The notes below the pieces were generated by a model. The model saw only the letters and a program-made list of their open reading frames with translations. It was not told where the DNA came from and searched no databases. From an uncultured Chloroflexota bacterium (GTDB lineage: Bacteria; Chloroflexota; Anaerolineae; Promineifilales; Promineifilaceae), in assembly GCA_900696625.1 (NCBI GenBank), contig CAADGU010000056.1:1-64000 (forward strand): a stretch of 64,000 nt of DNA, given 5' to 3'. The translations under genes were made by a program, and so were the position numbers. Position 1 is the first letter of the stretch. Every line of letters begins with the position of its first letter. Positions 37,741 to 46,735 of this stretch are shown piece by piece.

Positions 37741-40521
37741 TTATAACAGCCCCAACTCGCGTCCACGCGCTACAGCCTGCGTGCGGTTTTGAACGTACAA
37801 CTTGCCGTAGATGTTCTCCATATGCTTCTTCACCGTCGCCGTGGCGATAAACAATCGCTCCCCAATTTGCCGGTTGGTCAGCCCTTCGGCCGCCAGCCGC
37901 AGCGCCTCTAGTTCCCGTTCGCTGAGTGGTTCGGCCAGCCAGTGGGCCAGATCGGGTGTTATTTCGGGCGGAGTGGCTGCTGGCTCTGGCCCTGTGGTCG
38001 CCTCTGGCGGCGAATGACCGGGTATCGGCTTGGCCTCAAAAGCAGTTAATAATTGGGCGGCGTAGGCGGACACGGCCGTATCCGCCAACACCACCCGCGC
38101 CAACAATTCCCCCAACGGCCGTCCCTCATCCACAAACAGGCGTAAATACCCCTCCGGCTCCGCCAACGTCAGAGCGCGACACAGCGTCTTTTGCGCCGTT
38201 TCCGAATCACCTTGCGCCTGCTGCGCCAACGCCTGAATAGTCAAAATCTCGATAACCTTTCCGGCGCGGCCGGCCGCTTCCGCGCCGCATAAAAGCTGCG
38301 CTAACAGGTCGTTCGCTTCGTCTGTCTTGCCCTGCGCCAGCCAGATGCGGGCCAGCAGAGTATATTCAAACTCGAACCAGTCGCCCGGTGCTGTCGCCGA
38401 TTCCAGCCCATAATTGGCCATCAACCGCGCTGCCCAGGCAGCCGCCTGTTCCAGGCGCCCCTGCCGCAGCCAGAGCCGGGCCGTCGCCGCCCCCAGGCGC
38501 AAATCCAACAAGGCCATCTGCGTGGGCTGCATCACCGCTGCCGCCAGACGCAGTACAGCGTGGGCCTCATCCGGCGCACCCTGCGCCTGCCGCAGTTGGG
38601 AGAGTGCCATCGCCCCATTCAAAACCGTTGGTCCCAATCCGGCCTGCCGGGCCAACTGTACTGCCTCTTCCAGGTAGGCGGCGGCTTCATCCAGTTGGTT
38701 GCGTTCATAATAAAGCCGTCCCAGCCCTACTTTGGGGATACTGGCAACCGGCAGTGGTCGGTTATGACGGCCGTAAGCCAGATGTTGCGCCTGTTGCCAG
38801 ATGGCGCTGGCCTGATGCAGTTGGCCGCGCAGCTCCGCCAGTTCCGCCTGTGCTGCCAGCGCAGACAATAAGGAAAACCGGTTGTCCACCTCAGCGGCGA
38901 TGGCAGCGGCGTTGCGATACGCCGCAGTGGCGGCATCCAGCCTGTCTTGCATCCGGTAAGCGTGACCGAGCATAATTTCCAACGTGCCCCGAAAACGAAG
39001 CTGGTCGTCGGGGAGTTCTGCCCGCGCCTGCAAACAGTAGGTGAGCGCATCGGCAAAACGGCCGTGATTCAAAGCAATTTGCCCCTGCAAAGCGGCTAAC
39101 TCCACATGCCAGTCACGGCCGTTTGGTTCCTGGGCCAGCAGCGACGGCAAAACGCGCGCAAAGTAAGCCTCGGTTTCGGCCATCTTTCCGGCGTACATCA
39201 ACGTCCAGGCCCGCCCCATGGCCAGGGGGCCGCTGCTGTCTACCAGTTCCGGCGGCAGCAAATCCAGCCAGCGGCGCAGGGTAGCAACTTCCCCTTCGGT
39301 GCGCAGCTTCCAGCGGGCCGCTTTTACCAGTTCACCCGCCCGCGCCAGGTCTCCAGCAGCCAGCGCGTGGCGAATGGCGTCGCCCGTAAGTTCCTGTTGG
39401 GCGCACCATTGGCTGGCTCGCCGGTGCAGCACTGCTATCTGGTCAGGATATGTCTGTTTGAGCCGGTGCCGCAGCAGGTCGGCAAACAGGCGGTGGAAAC
39501 GATACCACTGCCGCCGGTCGTCCAGCGGCGTCAGGAACAGGTTGGCAGCTTCCAACTGTTCCAGGGTGGTTTGGGCATCGTCCGTTTCTAAGACTGCCTG
39601 GCACAAGGGAGCACACAGCCGGTCTAAAATGGCGGTGCGTAAGAGAAAATCTTGAATTTGCGGTGGTTGTTTATGCAGCGCTTCCTCGATGAGGTAATCC
39701 AAGACGTAACGATGGCTGCCGGTGAAATTGGCGATGAAATCGGCGCGGGCGGCGTTATCGGCTAGAGGCTGCATGGCCAGGGCGGCCAATTGCAGTCCCG
39801 CAATCCAGCCTTCGGTGCGAGCCTCCAGGGCGGCTACATCTTCTGGGACCAGGTTGAGACCCCATATTTGTTGTAGGAAGGTAGCCGCTTCAACGGCCGT
39901 GAAGCGCAAATCAGCCGCCCGCAACTCATTCATCTCCCGTCCCGCGCGCAGACGAGACAAGGGCAAGGGCGGGTCGGCACGGCTGGCGATGATCAGCCCC
40001 AGTTGCGGCGGCTGCCGGTCAAGCAGGTAGGCCAGGCTGTCATGGATGGCTTCGTTTTCAATGACGTGATAATCATCCAGCAATACGATCAGGCGGTCGC
40101 TCCGGGCAGCCAGTTCGTTGATGAGGATAGCGAGGACGGTGTGAGGAGATGGGGAGTCTGCGGATTGCAGGAGGGCAACGGCCGTTTCACCCAATTCCTC
40201 ATCTGCCGTTTGCAAAGCGGCGATCAGGTAGCGGAGAAACAGGGTCAGGTCGTTATCTTGCTCGTCCAGCGAGAGCCAACAAAAATGAGTAATGGAGAAT
40301 GAGGCTGGATGAAGTTGAGATTCATCCGGCCCTATTTCTGACTCATAATGCTGAATCCACTCGGCCAGCAAGGTCGTTTTGCCAAACCCTGCTGGAGCGG
40401 AGATGAGGGTGAGTTTACGATCAAGCCCGTCATGAAGCCGCCCCATGAGGTGGGGGCGGTCTACCAGATTGGGTCGCACGGTGGGCGGCCACAATTTGGT
40501 CGTCAGAATAGGTTGAGACAT
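37741..40521 (-). CDS. MalT-type LuxR-family transcriptional regulator
   Basis: A 926-residue STAND-type regulator. An N-terminal NTPase domain has Walker A APAGFGKTT (near 42-50) and Walker B IVLLDDYH near 145; a middle winged-helix follows; residues 400-840 are helical TPR-type repeats; the C-terminal LuxR helix-turn-helix has LSERELEALRLAAEGLTNRQIGERLF...TVKKHMENIY. Such proteins bind a small ligand and ATP, oligomerise and bind direct-repeat DNA. The GGCGTA direct-repeat motif upstream of its own operon and two others is a candidate target. It is preceded by the 71-residue gene in the same direction. Confidence 0.9.
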   Translation of the reverse strand: MSQPILTTKLWPPTVRPNLVDRPHLMGRLHDGLDRKLTLISAPAGFGKTTLLAEWIQHYESEIGPDESQLHPASFSITHFCWLSLDEQDNDLTLFLRYLIAALQTADEELGETAVALLQSADSPSPHTVLAILINELAARSDRLIVLLDDYHVIENEAIHDSLAYLLDRQPPQLGLIIASRADPPLPLSRLRAGREMNELRAADLRFTAVEAATFLQQIWGLNLVPEDVAALEARTEGWIAGLQLAALAMQPLADNAARADFIANFTGSHRYVLDYLIEEALHKQPPQIQDFLLRTAILDRLCAPLCQAVLETDDAQTTLEQLEAANLFLTPLDDRRQWYRFHRLFADLLRHRLKQTYPDQIAVLHRRASQWCAQQELTGDAIRHALAAGDLARAGELVKAARWKLRTEGEVATLRRWLDLLPPELVDSSGPLAMGRAWTLMYAGKMAETEAYFARVLPSLLAQEPNGRDWHVELAALQGQIALNHGRFADALTYCLQARAELPDDQLRFRGTLEIMLGHAYRMQDRLDAATAAYRNAAAIAAEVDNRFSLLSALAAQAELAELRGQLHQASAIWQQAQHLAYGRHNRPLPVASIPKVGLGRLYYERNQLDEAAAYLEEAVQLARQAGLGPTVLNGAMALSQLRQAQGAPDEAHAVLRLAAAVMQPTQMALLDLRLGAATARLWLRQGRLEQAAAWAARLMANYGLESATAPGDWFEFEYTLLARIWLAQGKTDEANDLLAQLLCGAEAAGRAGKVIEILTIQALAQQAQGDSETAQKTLCRALTLAEPEGYLRLFVDEGRPLGELLARVVLADTAVSAYAAQLLTAFEAKPIPGHSPPEATTGPEPAATPPEITPDLAHWLAEPLSERELEALRLAAEGLTNRQIGERLFIATATVKKHMENIYGKLYVQNRTQAVARGRELGLL

Positions 40522-40616
40522 AGAGACATTATAATGTGCCTCTCCGTTCTGCCCAAACGAGGCCTTCCCTCAAATGATAATATCATCGCCCAGCACGGCA
40601 CAACCCGATTTCATCT

Positions 40617-40832
40617 TCACGCCTCGTCATTGTTTTGCTGTTGTACAGACAGTAATGGCAGGCCCAGGTCGCGGATGCGCGTCAGAATGCCGTGCAGGGC
40701 GGCCTGATCCGCCACTTGTCCATGCAAAAGGGTCGTGCCGTCTTCCAGATGACGCAGGTTCAAACCATCAAATTCGGCAGCCCAATCCGGGTCCAGATGG
40801 CCTCTGATGCGGATGTAGTAAATGTCAGGCAT
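40617..40832 (-). CDS. Small conserved protein next to a MalT-type regulator
   Basis: A 71-residue protein, starting MPDIYYIRIRGHLDPDWAAEFDGL and ending HGILTRIRDLGLPLLSVQQ. Proteins of this pattern are often found beside LuxR-type regulators in Chloroflexota (from memory). No domain is named. It is transcribed toward and likely with the regulator, 95 nt away, and may modulate it. Confidence 0.75.
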   Translation of the reverse strand: MPDIYYIRIRGHLDPDWAAEFDGLNLRHLEDGTTLLHGQVADQAALHGILTRIRDLGLPLLSVQQQNNDEA

Positions 40833-40874
40833 GGTGTTCCTCGTTAAAACTGTGGGGCAATTTGATGTTTTGCT

Positions 40875-40968
40875 GTAAGCGTTCAGTCCCTCAAGAGACC
40901 TGACAGGCTTTTGGCCTGCAAAGTTTCAAGTTGAACTGGTAAAAAACCTGTCAGGTCTGAACGGTTAC
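40875..40968. repeat. 94-nt hairpin element (MITE-like), copy B
   Basis: Near-identical to copy A at 36802-36895. Ends GTAAGCGTTCAG and CTGAACGGTTAC are inverted (one mismatch), and an inner stem AGACCTGACAGG/CCTGTCAGGTCT frames a roughly 38-nt loop. In both copies the GGCGTA motif follows within about 35 nt, so the duplicated unit may be larger than the hairpin. Confidence 0.75.
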
Positions 40969-41002
40969 GTTTTGCCCATTGTTTTTGGGTAACTGGCTAT
41001 AA

Positions 41003-41047
41003 GATAACGGCCGTTCCGGCGTAGGCGCATGGGTCAAAAGGCGTATT
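41003..41047 (-). promoter_or_regulatory. GGCGTA direct-repeat motif, copy B
   Basis: GATAACGGCCGT, then GGCGTA at 41018-41023 and GGCGTA at 41040-41045 (22-bp period). It lies upstream of the 71-residue gene and regulator operon, and just before the rightward DUF123 gene. Proposed autoregulatory site of the MalT-like protein. Confidence 0.5.
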
Positions 41048-41068
41048 GTCTGTTAACATTGCCTGGCT

Positions 41069-41524
41069 ATGAACAGGATGCAGGTACAGGCCATATCCGG
41101 CAGGGGCGACCAGGCTGACCTGCCGCTGCCTGCGGGTAAGGGCAGCTATGCCCTCCTCTTGCACCTGGCAGAACCGGCCTGGATTGAGGTGGGGCAGTTG
41201 GGGCGGTGGCCGTTTGCCGCCGGGCATTATCTCTACCTGGGCAGTGCGTTGGGGCCAGGGGGATTGGCGGCGCGGCTGCGGCGCCATTTATCGCCGGTGG
41301 AACGGCCGTTTTGGCACATAGATTATTTGCGGCGTCAGGCAGTGGTCACGGCCGTGTGGGTTCAGCAAGGCCCGGCGCGCCTGGAATGTACCTGGGCGAC
41401 GCTGGCCGCCCAATGGCCGGACGTCACCATCCCCGTCCCCCGTTTTGGCGCCTCAGATTGCCGCTGTGCGGCGCATCTGGTTTATAGTTCTTCAGGATTT
41501 GGCGAGATGGGGCGTGATGCGTGA
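41069..41524 (+). CDS. GIY-YIG-like nuclease, DUF123 type
   Basis: A 151-residue protein. GSYALLLHL near residues 24-32 is the first strand of DUF123 (GTY/GSY in place of GIY), followed by GHYLYLGSALGPGGLAARLRRHL and WHIDYLRR and a late CRCAAHLVY. DUF123 is a single-domain GIY-YIG relative of unknown nuclease target, often next to repair genes. The start at 41069 is chosen for the ATG. It stands alone here. Confidence 0.85.
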   Translation: MNRMQVQAISGRGDQADLPLPAGKGSYALLLHLAEPAWIEVGQLGRWPFAAGHYLYLGSALGPGGLAARLRRHLSPVERPFWHIDYLRRQAVVTAVWVQQGPARLECTWATLAAQWPDVTIPVPRFGASDCRCAAHLVYSSSGFGEMGRDA

Positions 41525-41575
41525 GGGCTTTTTATACTTGACCAGGAGAGAGAGTGATTACAGGAGAGTGATGTA

Positions 41576-42361
41576 ATGAAAACACAATTTATGCTAACCC
41601 CTTACTTTTTGGATCAACCAGTGCCGCCATTAGAAGAGCTGGCGCAACCGGACTGGGTGGTCAACCGGCGGGACTTGCCAGCGGCGGCGGTGCAAACGCG
41701 CCTATCGGTGCTTCATGCAGCTCTGGCCGATCAGGTGGCTACGGCCGTAGCCGCCCACCGCCTGCCTGTTTCCGTCGCCGGCGATTGCTGTGCCACTTTG
41801 GGCGTGATGGTCGGTTTACAGCGAGCGGGCGTGGAACCAACCTTGATCTGGTTTGACGCTCACGGCGATTTCAATACCTGGGAGACCACGCCCAGCGGCT
41901 TTCTGGGCGGTATGCCGCTGGCGATGCTGGCGGGGTTGGGTGAGCAGACAATGGTGCAGGCGTTGGGTCTGCGCCCTCTAGCGCCAGAACACATTGTGCT
42001 GACAGACGGCCGTGATTTAGACCCTGGTGAACGAGACCTGATTGCCGGTTGTGGCCTGGTGCATTTGCGCGACCCCCGCAGTTTGTTGGAGTATCCGTTG
42101 GCGGCACGGCCGTTATACATCCACTTTGACACTGACATCCTCAACCCGCTGGACGCACCGGCGATGAGTTATCCGGCCGAAGGTGGCCCACGGGCCGCGG
42201 CGTTAACGCCGATATTTCGCCATCTGGCGCAGAGTGGTCAACTGACGGCCGTGTCCCTTTCCACCTGGAACCCGAAGCTCGATGCGGATGGGCGATCCAG
42301 GGAAATCTGTATGGGGCTACTCAGGGAGTTGCTAGACGCCGCCCCGCAAACAGACGCCTAA
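41576..42361 (+). CDS. Arginase/ureohydrolase-family protein with Cys at a metal site
   Basis: A 261-residue protein of the ureohydrolase fold. DAHGD near 94-98 and IHFDTD near 182-187 are the second and third metal motifs of arginase and agmatinase. At the first motif, family GGDHS, the sequence reads AGDCCATLG, so Cys71 is at the His ligand position. It also has an NTWETTPSGFLGGM stretch. I recall a subfamily with the same change, so it may be a real variant and not a broken gene. Substrate unknown. Its stop overlaps the convergent nuclease gene by 4 nt. Confidence 0.75.
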   Translation: MKTQFMLTPYFLDQPVPPLEELAQPDWVVNRRDLPAAAVQTRLSVLHAALADQVATAVAAHRLPVSVAGDCCATLGVMVGLQRAGVEPTLIWFDAHGDFNTWETTPSGFLGGMPLAMLAGLGEQTMVQALGLRPLAPEHIVLTDGRDLDPGERDLIAGCGLVHLRDPRSLLEYPLAARPLYIHFDTDILNPLDAPAMSYPAEGGPRAAALTPIFRHLAQSGQLTAVSLSTWNPKLDADGRSREICMGLLRELLDAAPQTDA

Positions 42362-43806
42362 AGATTAACCAGGGTGCGATGAATCTCCACCATCGCCAGT
42401 GTGTCCAGGTGGCAGTAGGCGCGTAGTTGGGCGGCCAGTTGCTCTTTCACGGCCGTGTCCGCCTCCCCGACCATCTGCTCCCATACCACCTGCGCCTGCT
42501 CCCCATTTTGCACATCTAACCGCTGATAGCTCAATGCCGGGGCCAATACAGGCAGGACGGATTTCAACGAGTTGGAGCCACCAAAACGGTAATGGCGGTA
42601 ATGTTTTCTGAAGATGTTCAGTTGATCCCACAGCCGGTCAACCATGCCTGACAAACGGGGCGCATGTTCGGGAAAGGCATCGGCCAATTCGGCCAGCCGC
42701 CCTTTCTCAAACGGGGCATAGTACACGATGATGCTGCCCGTTTCGCCGATGTGTTCCAGGAGGGAGTGCAGCAACGGCCGTCGTGGATCATCTGCGCCCG
42801 TGTGTAAATACTCCCGGTGGCTTAAGTTACCATCGGCGTCCAGGATGTGGCAGCTATATTGAAAGGGGGTGTGCTGGTAGGGTTTACACCCGGTAAAGGT
42901 GGGAATGGCGGGATCAATGGTCTCAAAGTCAAAAAAGTAGAGCGGGTAAACCAGGGTGTCGAGTTCCCGGCGAATGGCGTCGCAGTCTATGGTCATTTCC
43001 TGCCGGGTCAACTGCTGCACAAAGGCAGCCGCTCGTTTATCGGCCAATGCAAAATCGGGCGGGATGTCACGGATATAGCGAATACCAGCCGCGGCCAGCT
43101 GCTGCTCCAGGGCTGGTTTGAGGTGGGGCACATCATAAATCGTCAAGCCATCCACGCTTTGCCAGCAGTGGGCATAAAAGGGGCATGGCTGGGGCTTCAG
43201 GCAGTGCCGGCCGATAGAGACATCAGGCACGGCCGTTTGTGCCACCACCTGGCGCATGGCAGCCACATCCGCGGCGGCCTGTGGCAAAATGGCCTGGACA
43301 TCGGCGGTGACATCGGCCAGGGCAAAGAGGTTGCTTAAATCCGGGTAGCGACAGTCATTGTTCAGGTGCATCAGGCTGGCCTGGGTGATGTTCAGCCCGG
43401 TCTGAGCCAGCACATACCACTGGAAAGCCACATCGGGCAGGTACTCGTCGGCTTTGTAGCCGGTACTGGATTTCACCTCGATGAGATGCCAGCCGGTTTT
43501 GGTGCGCGTCAGAATGTCCACCTTCACCAGCAAATCGGCGGTGTGGAAGGTGGCCTGGAAAATCGTGGTGGCGCCTGCGGCAATGGCTGCCGCTGTCAGC
43601 GGGGCCATCTCTTCGGGGTGCGGGCGATAGGGAATGGTACGGCCGTCGGGAAACCGCTCTCTGGCCCGCACATCTACGTCTTGCCCGGCGCGCAGGCGGC
43701 GCTGCATGGCCGGGTCTGGCGGCGCAGCCAGGTGGGGCCGGTAGGCCGCCAGCCAAAACGCTTGGGCACATTGGGTGAAAGATAGGTAAGCCGTTTTAGT
43801 GAGCAT
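42358..43806 (-). CDS. DUF2779-domain nuclease-like protein
   Basis: A 482-residue protein. The N-terminal part has a PD-(D/E)XK nuclease core: VKVDIL, then HLIEVKSSTGYK near 145-160, and a later cysteine trio (CLKPQPCPFYAHCW, near 200-213) that could hold a 4Fe-4S cluster with an upstream Cys. The C-terminal half is the DUF2779 domain with YFFDFETIDPAIPTF, an RNase-H-like DEDD-type exonuclease start. It may act in DNA repair or defence. It stands alone, convergent with the arginase-like gene. Confidence 0.8.
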   Translation of the reverse strand: MLTKTAYLSFTQCAQAFWLAAYRPHLAAPPDPAMQRRLRAGQDVDVRARERFPDGRTIPYRPHPEEMAPLTAAAIAAGATTIFQATFHTADLLVKVDILTRTKTGWHLIEVKSSTGYKADEYLPDVAFQWYVLAQTGLNITQASLMHLNNDCRYPDLSNLFALADVTADVQAILPQAAADVAAMRQVVAQTAVPDVSIGRHCLKPQPCPFYAHCWQSVDGLTIYDVPHLKPALEQQLAAAGIRYIRDIPPDFALADKRAAAFVQQLTRQEMTIDCDAIRRELDTLVYPLYFFDFETIDPAIPTFTGCKPYQHTPFQYSCHILDADGNLSHREYLHTGADDPRRPLLHSLLEHIGETGSIIVYYAPFEKGRLAELADAFPEHAPRLSGMVDRLWDQLNIFRKHYRHYRFGGSNSLKSVLPVLAPALSYQRLDVQNGEQAQVVWEQMVGEADTAVKEQLAAQLRAYCHLDTLAMVEIHRTLVNL

Positions 43807-43946
43807 AGGTCATCATCCTGACACAGACTTTTAATTCTGTAGCCTCAGCGGTGAATGATAATGGGCGAACGGTGGGGCAGTCATCCATATTTGTTGCTAC
43901 ACTTCCTCCGGCGACCAATATCCGATTACCGATTACGGAGAATAAC

Positions 43947-45014
43947 ATGCGTGGATGTTTACAGGCAACAGCAGGATTTGTGGCGGCGCTTTTTGTACTC
44001 ACGGCCGTGACCGCCCTCATTGGCTATAACTTAATCGTCGTGGCCACTGACCGGGAAACGGTCAAGGGGCTGTTCACCGGGCTGGATGAGGTGGTGCGCC
44101 AGACAGCGCCCGCCCTCATCATCGAAGCGGCGCGACAGGAGGCGTTGGCGCGGGGTATTACCGATCTGCCCATTGATGAGGGTCAGTTGCAAACGGCCGT
44201 GGCCACCGTCATTCCCCCTGGCTGGATGGACGCCCAGGCGGAAGCGGCCGTAGACGGGTTGTATGATTATCTGGAGACGGGTGATCCGGCGGATGCGGAA
44301 GTGACGTTGGACACACGGCCGTTGCTCGATTCGCTGCGGGGAGCGGCGGGGCAGCAAATGGTCACGGCCGTGATCGCCAATCTGCCCCCCTGCACCAGTG
44401 CCGTGCCCAATTTCACCACCGTTGGCAACGTGGATATTCCCGACTGCCTGCCGCCGGGAACAGACGTGCAGCAGATCAGCAGTGTGGTGCATACGGCCGT
44501 TGTCAACGCCATTGACCAAAATCCTGAACTGGTGGCTAATGCCGGCGTACTGCGGCTGCCCCTCTTTGGTAATGAGGCCAGCAGCAGTCTGAACAGTGAG
44601 CGCCAGGCGCAATGGGCGCGTTTGCAGCGCAATTTTGCTTTCGCCCGCACCTGGGGCTGGACTTTATGGCTGCTGCCGTTGGCCTGTTTGCTGCTGATTG
44701 CGCTGTTGGTGGCGCGTTCGCTGTCCACCTGGGGACATTGGTGGGGTTGGCCGCTGGTGATCGCCGCCGTCACCGTCCTCTTCTTCGCCATCGTCACCCC
44801 GGCGCTGCTGATGTTTGTGGCGCGCACGGCCGTGCCGCCCCCCACCGACCCCCTGGCTTTACCATTGCGCCAATTGGGCCTCAATCTCATCACCACCGTC
44901 ACCGACCGCTGGCTGGTGCGCATCTATTTTCAGGCGGGCATCCTGCTGGCGTTGGGGGTAGGGCTTATTTTGATGGCGTTTGGGGTTACGGCCGTGCGGG
45001 AAAGAGGATATTGA
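43947..45014 (+). CDS. Unknown membrane protein
   Basis: A 355-residue protein from ATG 43947, which has a GGAG ribosome site; the longer frame from 43851 lacks one. A first membrane helix (about 8-30), an extracytoplasmic domain rich in acidic and Gln residues (30-220), and three more helices (230-355) are visible. There are two Cys in the extracytoplasmic part (LPPCTSA and PDCLPPG). No family recognised. Confidence 0.65.
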   Translation: MRGCLQATAGFVAALFVLTAVTALIGYNLIVVATDRETVKGLFTGLDEVVRQTAPALIIEAARQEALARGITDLPIDEGQLQTAVATVIPPGWMDAQAEAAVDGLYDYLETGDPADAEVTLDTRPLLDSLRGAAGQQMVTAVIANLPPCTSAVPNFTTVGNVDIPDCLPPGTDVQQISSVVHTAVVNAIDQNPELVANAGVLRLPLFGNEASSSLNSERQAQWARLQRNFAFARTWGWTLWLLPLACLLLIALLVARSLSTWGHWWGWPLVIAAVTVLFFAIVTPALLMFVARTAVPPPTDPLALPLRQLGLNLITTVTDRWLVRIYFQAGILLALGVGLILMAFGVTAVRERGY

Positions 45015-45078
45015 GATATTGGGATATTGGTCGAGCAGCAATACCCCAATATCCTAATCTCCCAATCTCCCAATATCA
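45008..45078. repeat. Low-complexity inverted repeat before paaA
   Basis: GATATTGAGATATTGGGATATTGG faces CCCCAATATCCTAATCTCCCAATCTCCC, giving an imperfect hairpin between the unknown membrane protein and paaA. Same word family as the repeats at 9378-9395 and 57377-57478. Confidence 0.6.
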
Positions 45079-45141
45079 GGTATAATCTCCACCAACACAT
45101 TCCCATAAACCAACTGATTTCAACCACAAGGCAGGCAGCCC

Positions 45142-46086
45142 ATGTATGGACAAGAAACCGACCCTGATTACCCCACAAAACTAGCTGAATTTGAAGCCCG
45201 CATTGCGCGCGGCGAAAAAATTGAACCCGGCGACTGGATGCCCGAACGCTACCGCAAGCAGCTCGTCCGCATGATCTCCCAACACGCCCACAGCGAAGTG
45301 GTGGGCATGTTACCGGAAGGGGCCTGGATCACCCGCGCCCCCAACCTGCGCCGCAAACAAGTGCTGCTGGCCAAAGTACAAGACGAAGCCGGACACGGCC
45401 AATACCTCTACCACGCCGCCGAAACATTGGGTGCAACCCGCGAAGAAATGCTACAAGCCCTGCTCACCGGGCAAGCCAAGTATTCCAGCATCTTCAACTA
45501 CCCCACCGTCACCTGGAGCGACATGGGCGCGATTGGCTGGCTGGTGGATGGCGCGGCCATTATGAACCAGACCATGCTGGCGCAATGCTCCTATGGCCCA
45601 TACTCGCGGGCCATGGTGCGCATTTGCGCCGAAGAAGGTTTCCACAAGAAGCAGGGGCAGGAGATGATCATCCAATACGCCCAGGGCACACCCGAACAAA
45701 AAGCGATGGCCCAAGACAGCATCAACCGCTTCTGGTGGCCCACGCTGATGATGTTTGGCCCCCACGATTCCGCTTCCACCAACTCTGACGAACTCACCCG
45801 TTGGGGCATTAAAACCAAAAGCAATGACCAACTTCGCCAGGAATTTGTGAACGAGCTTGTGCCCCTGCTGCACGCTTTGGGGCTGGAAGTGCCCGACCCT
45901 GACCTGCGCTATGATGAAGAATCCGGCAACTGGATTTCCGGCGAAATCAATTGGAACGAATTCTGGCAGGTGGTGAAAGGCAACGGCCCCATGAACGCTG
46001 CCCGCCTGCAAGCCAGACAAGAAGCCCACGACAACGGCCGTTGGGTGCGCGAAGCCCTGGCGGCTTATGCGGAGCGTGATGTGTGA
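45142..46086 (+). CDS. paaA: 1,2-phenylacetyl-CoA epoxidase, catalytic subunit
   Basis: A 314-residue ferritin-like diiron oxygenase subunit that inserts one oxygen atom into the aromatic ring of phenylacetyl-CoA. Metal motifs [12 protein letters not shown] (near 80) and [12 protein letters not shown] (near 170) are in place, as is [24 protein letters not shown]. The sequence has no ACGGCCGT until its last 60 bp, unlike its neighbours. It heads paaABCD; its TGA lies inside a perfect hairpin (46074-46104). Confidence 0.93.
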   Translation: MYGQETDPDYPTKLAEFEARIARGEKIEPGDWMPERYRKQLVRMISQHAHSEVVGMLPEGAWITRAPNLRRKQVLLAKVQDEAGHGQYLYHAAETLGATREEMLQALLTGQAKYSSIFNYPTVTWSDMGAIGWLVDGAAIMNQTMLAQCSYGPYSRAMVRICAEEGFHKKQGQEMIIQYAQGTPEQKAMAQDSINRFWWPTLMMFGPHDSASTNSDELTRWGIKTKSNDQLRQEFVNELVPLLHALGLEVPDPDLRYDEESGNWISGEINWNEFWQVVKGNGPMNAARLQARQEAHDNGRWVREALAAYAERDV

Positions 46087-46104
46087 GATTTTCACACATC
46101 ACGC
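46074..46104. other. Hairpin over the paaA stop
   Basis: GCGTGATGTGTGA pairs exactly with TCACACATCACGC across a 5-nt loop. The paaA stop codon is within the left arm. It resembles the CGTGATGCGTGA family at 51580-51640. It may protect or process the paaA mRNA end. Confidence 0.6.
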
Positions 46105-46115
46105 ATCACAAAAAT

Positions 46116-46679
46116 ATGGACACTCAATGGCCTCGTTATGAGGTATTCAAACAAGATCGCCCCGGCGAACCGCACGAAAGTATTGGCACCGTTCATGCGG
46201 TGGATGCGGAGATGGCATTGCAAAACGGCCGTGACCTCTTCGCCCGCCGCCCCAAATGCCACAGCCTGTGGGTGGCCCGCGCCGACGCCATCACCAGCAA
46301 AACGGCCGAGCAGCTCGCGGCCAAGGAACTCGCCACCGACAATTCCTGGCAGGCAGACATTGACCCGCAAGCGCCCACCGAAACCTATCTGGTCTTTCAA
46401 AAACAGACCGAACGGCGCGGCATGACCTTTACCACCCACGTCGGTGAGGTGGAGGCCAGTTCACCGGTCCATGCTTTGCAGCAAGCCATCGCCATTTTCC
46501 CGGCAGAACAGGTGTTTGTGTGGTGGGTGTGCCCGGCATCGGCCGTGACCCGCAGCGAAGAAGCCGACACTCTGCCCATGTTCGCCCCCGCCCAAGACAA
46601 ACTCTACCGCCTGCCCAACCAGTATCGCACGGTGTTTACCATGCAGAAGATCAAAAGAGGAAAAGATGTTATTGAGTAA
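46116..46679 (+). CDS. paaB: Phenylacetyl-CoA epoxidase subunit B, duplicated
   Basis: Subunit of the phenylacetyl-CoA epoxidase complex, about 187 residues where single PaaB is near 95. Two PaaB-like units are visible: residues 5-70 (WPRYEVFKQDRPGEPHESIGTVHAVDAEMALQNG...ARRPKCHSLWVARADAI) and residues 93-160 (TYLVFQKQTERRGMTFTTHVGEVEASSPVHALQQAI...FPAEQVFVWWV). The repeat aligns well, so this is a tandem duplication in one gene. Start ATG 46116 is chosen because PaaB begins near there; GTG 46083, which overlaps the paaA stop, is possible. Its stop lies in a perfect hairpin. Confidence 0.82.
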   Translation: MDTQWPRYEVFKQDRPGEPHESIGTVHAVDAEMALQNGRDLFARRPKCHSLWVARADAITSKTAEQLAAKELATDNSWQADIDPQAPTETYLVFQKQTERRGMTFTTHVGEVEASSPVHALQQAIAIFPAEQVFVWWVCPASAVTRSEEADTLPMFAPAQDKLYRLPNQYRTVFTMQKIKRGKDVIE

Positions 46680-46725
46680 TTGGGTAATTGGGTAATTGAG
46701 TAATTACCCAATTACCCAATTACTC
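46674..46725. other. Perfect 24-bp hairpin between paaB and paaC
   Basis: GAGTAATTGGGTAATTGGGT and following AATT pair exactly with the reverse arm ending ATTACTC. The left arm contains the paaB stop TAA. No U-tract follows and the next gene starts 10 nt later, so this is not a normal terminator. Confidence 0.75.
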
Positions 46726-46735
46726 GCGCCCCACT

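Noticed and set aside
46674-46725. Hairpin between paaB and paaC as a Rho-independent terminator
   Set aside because: No U-tract follows and the next coding region in the same operon begins 10 nt later.
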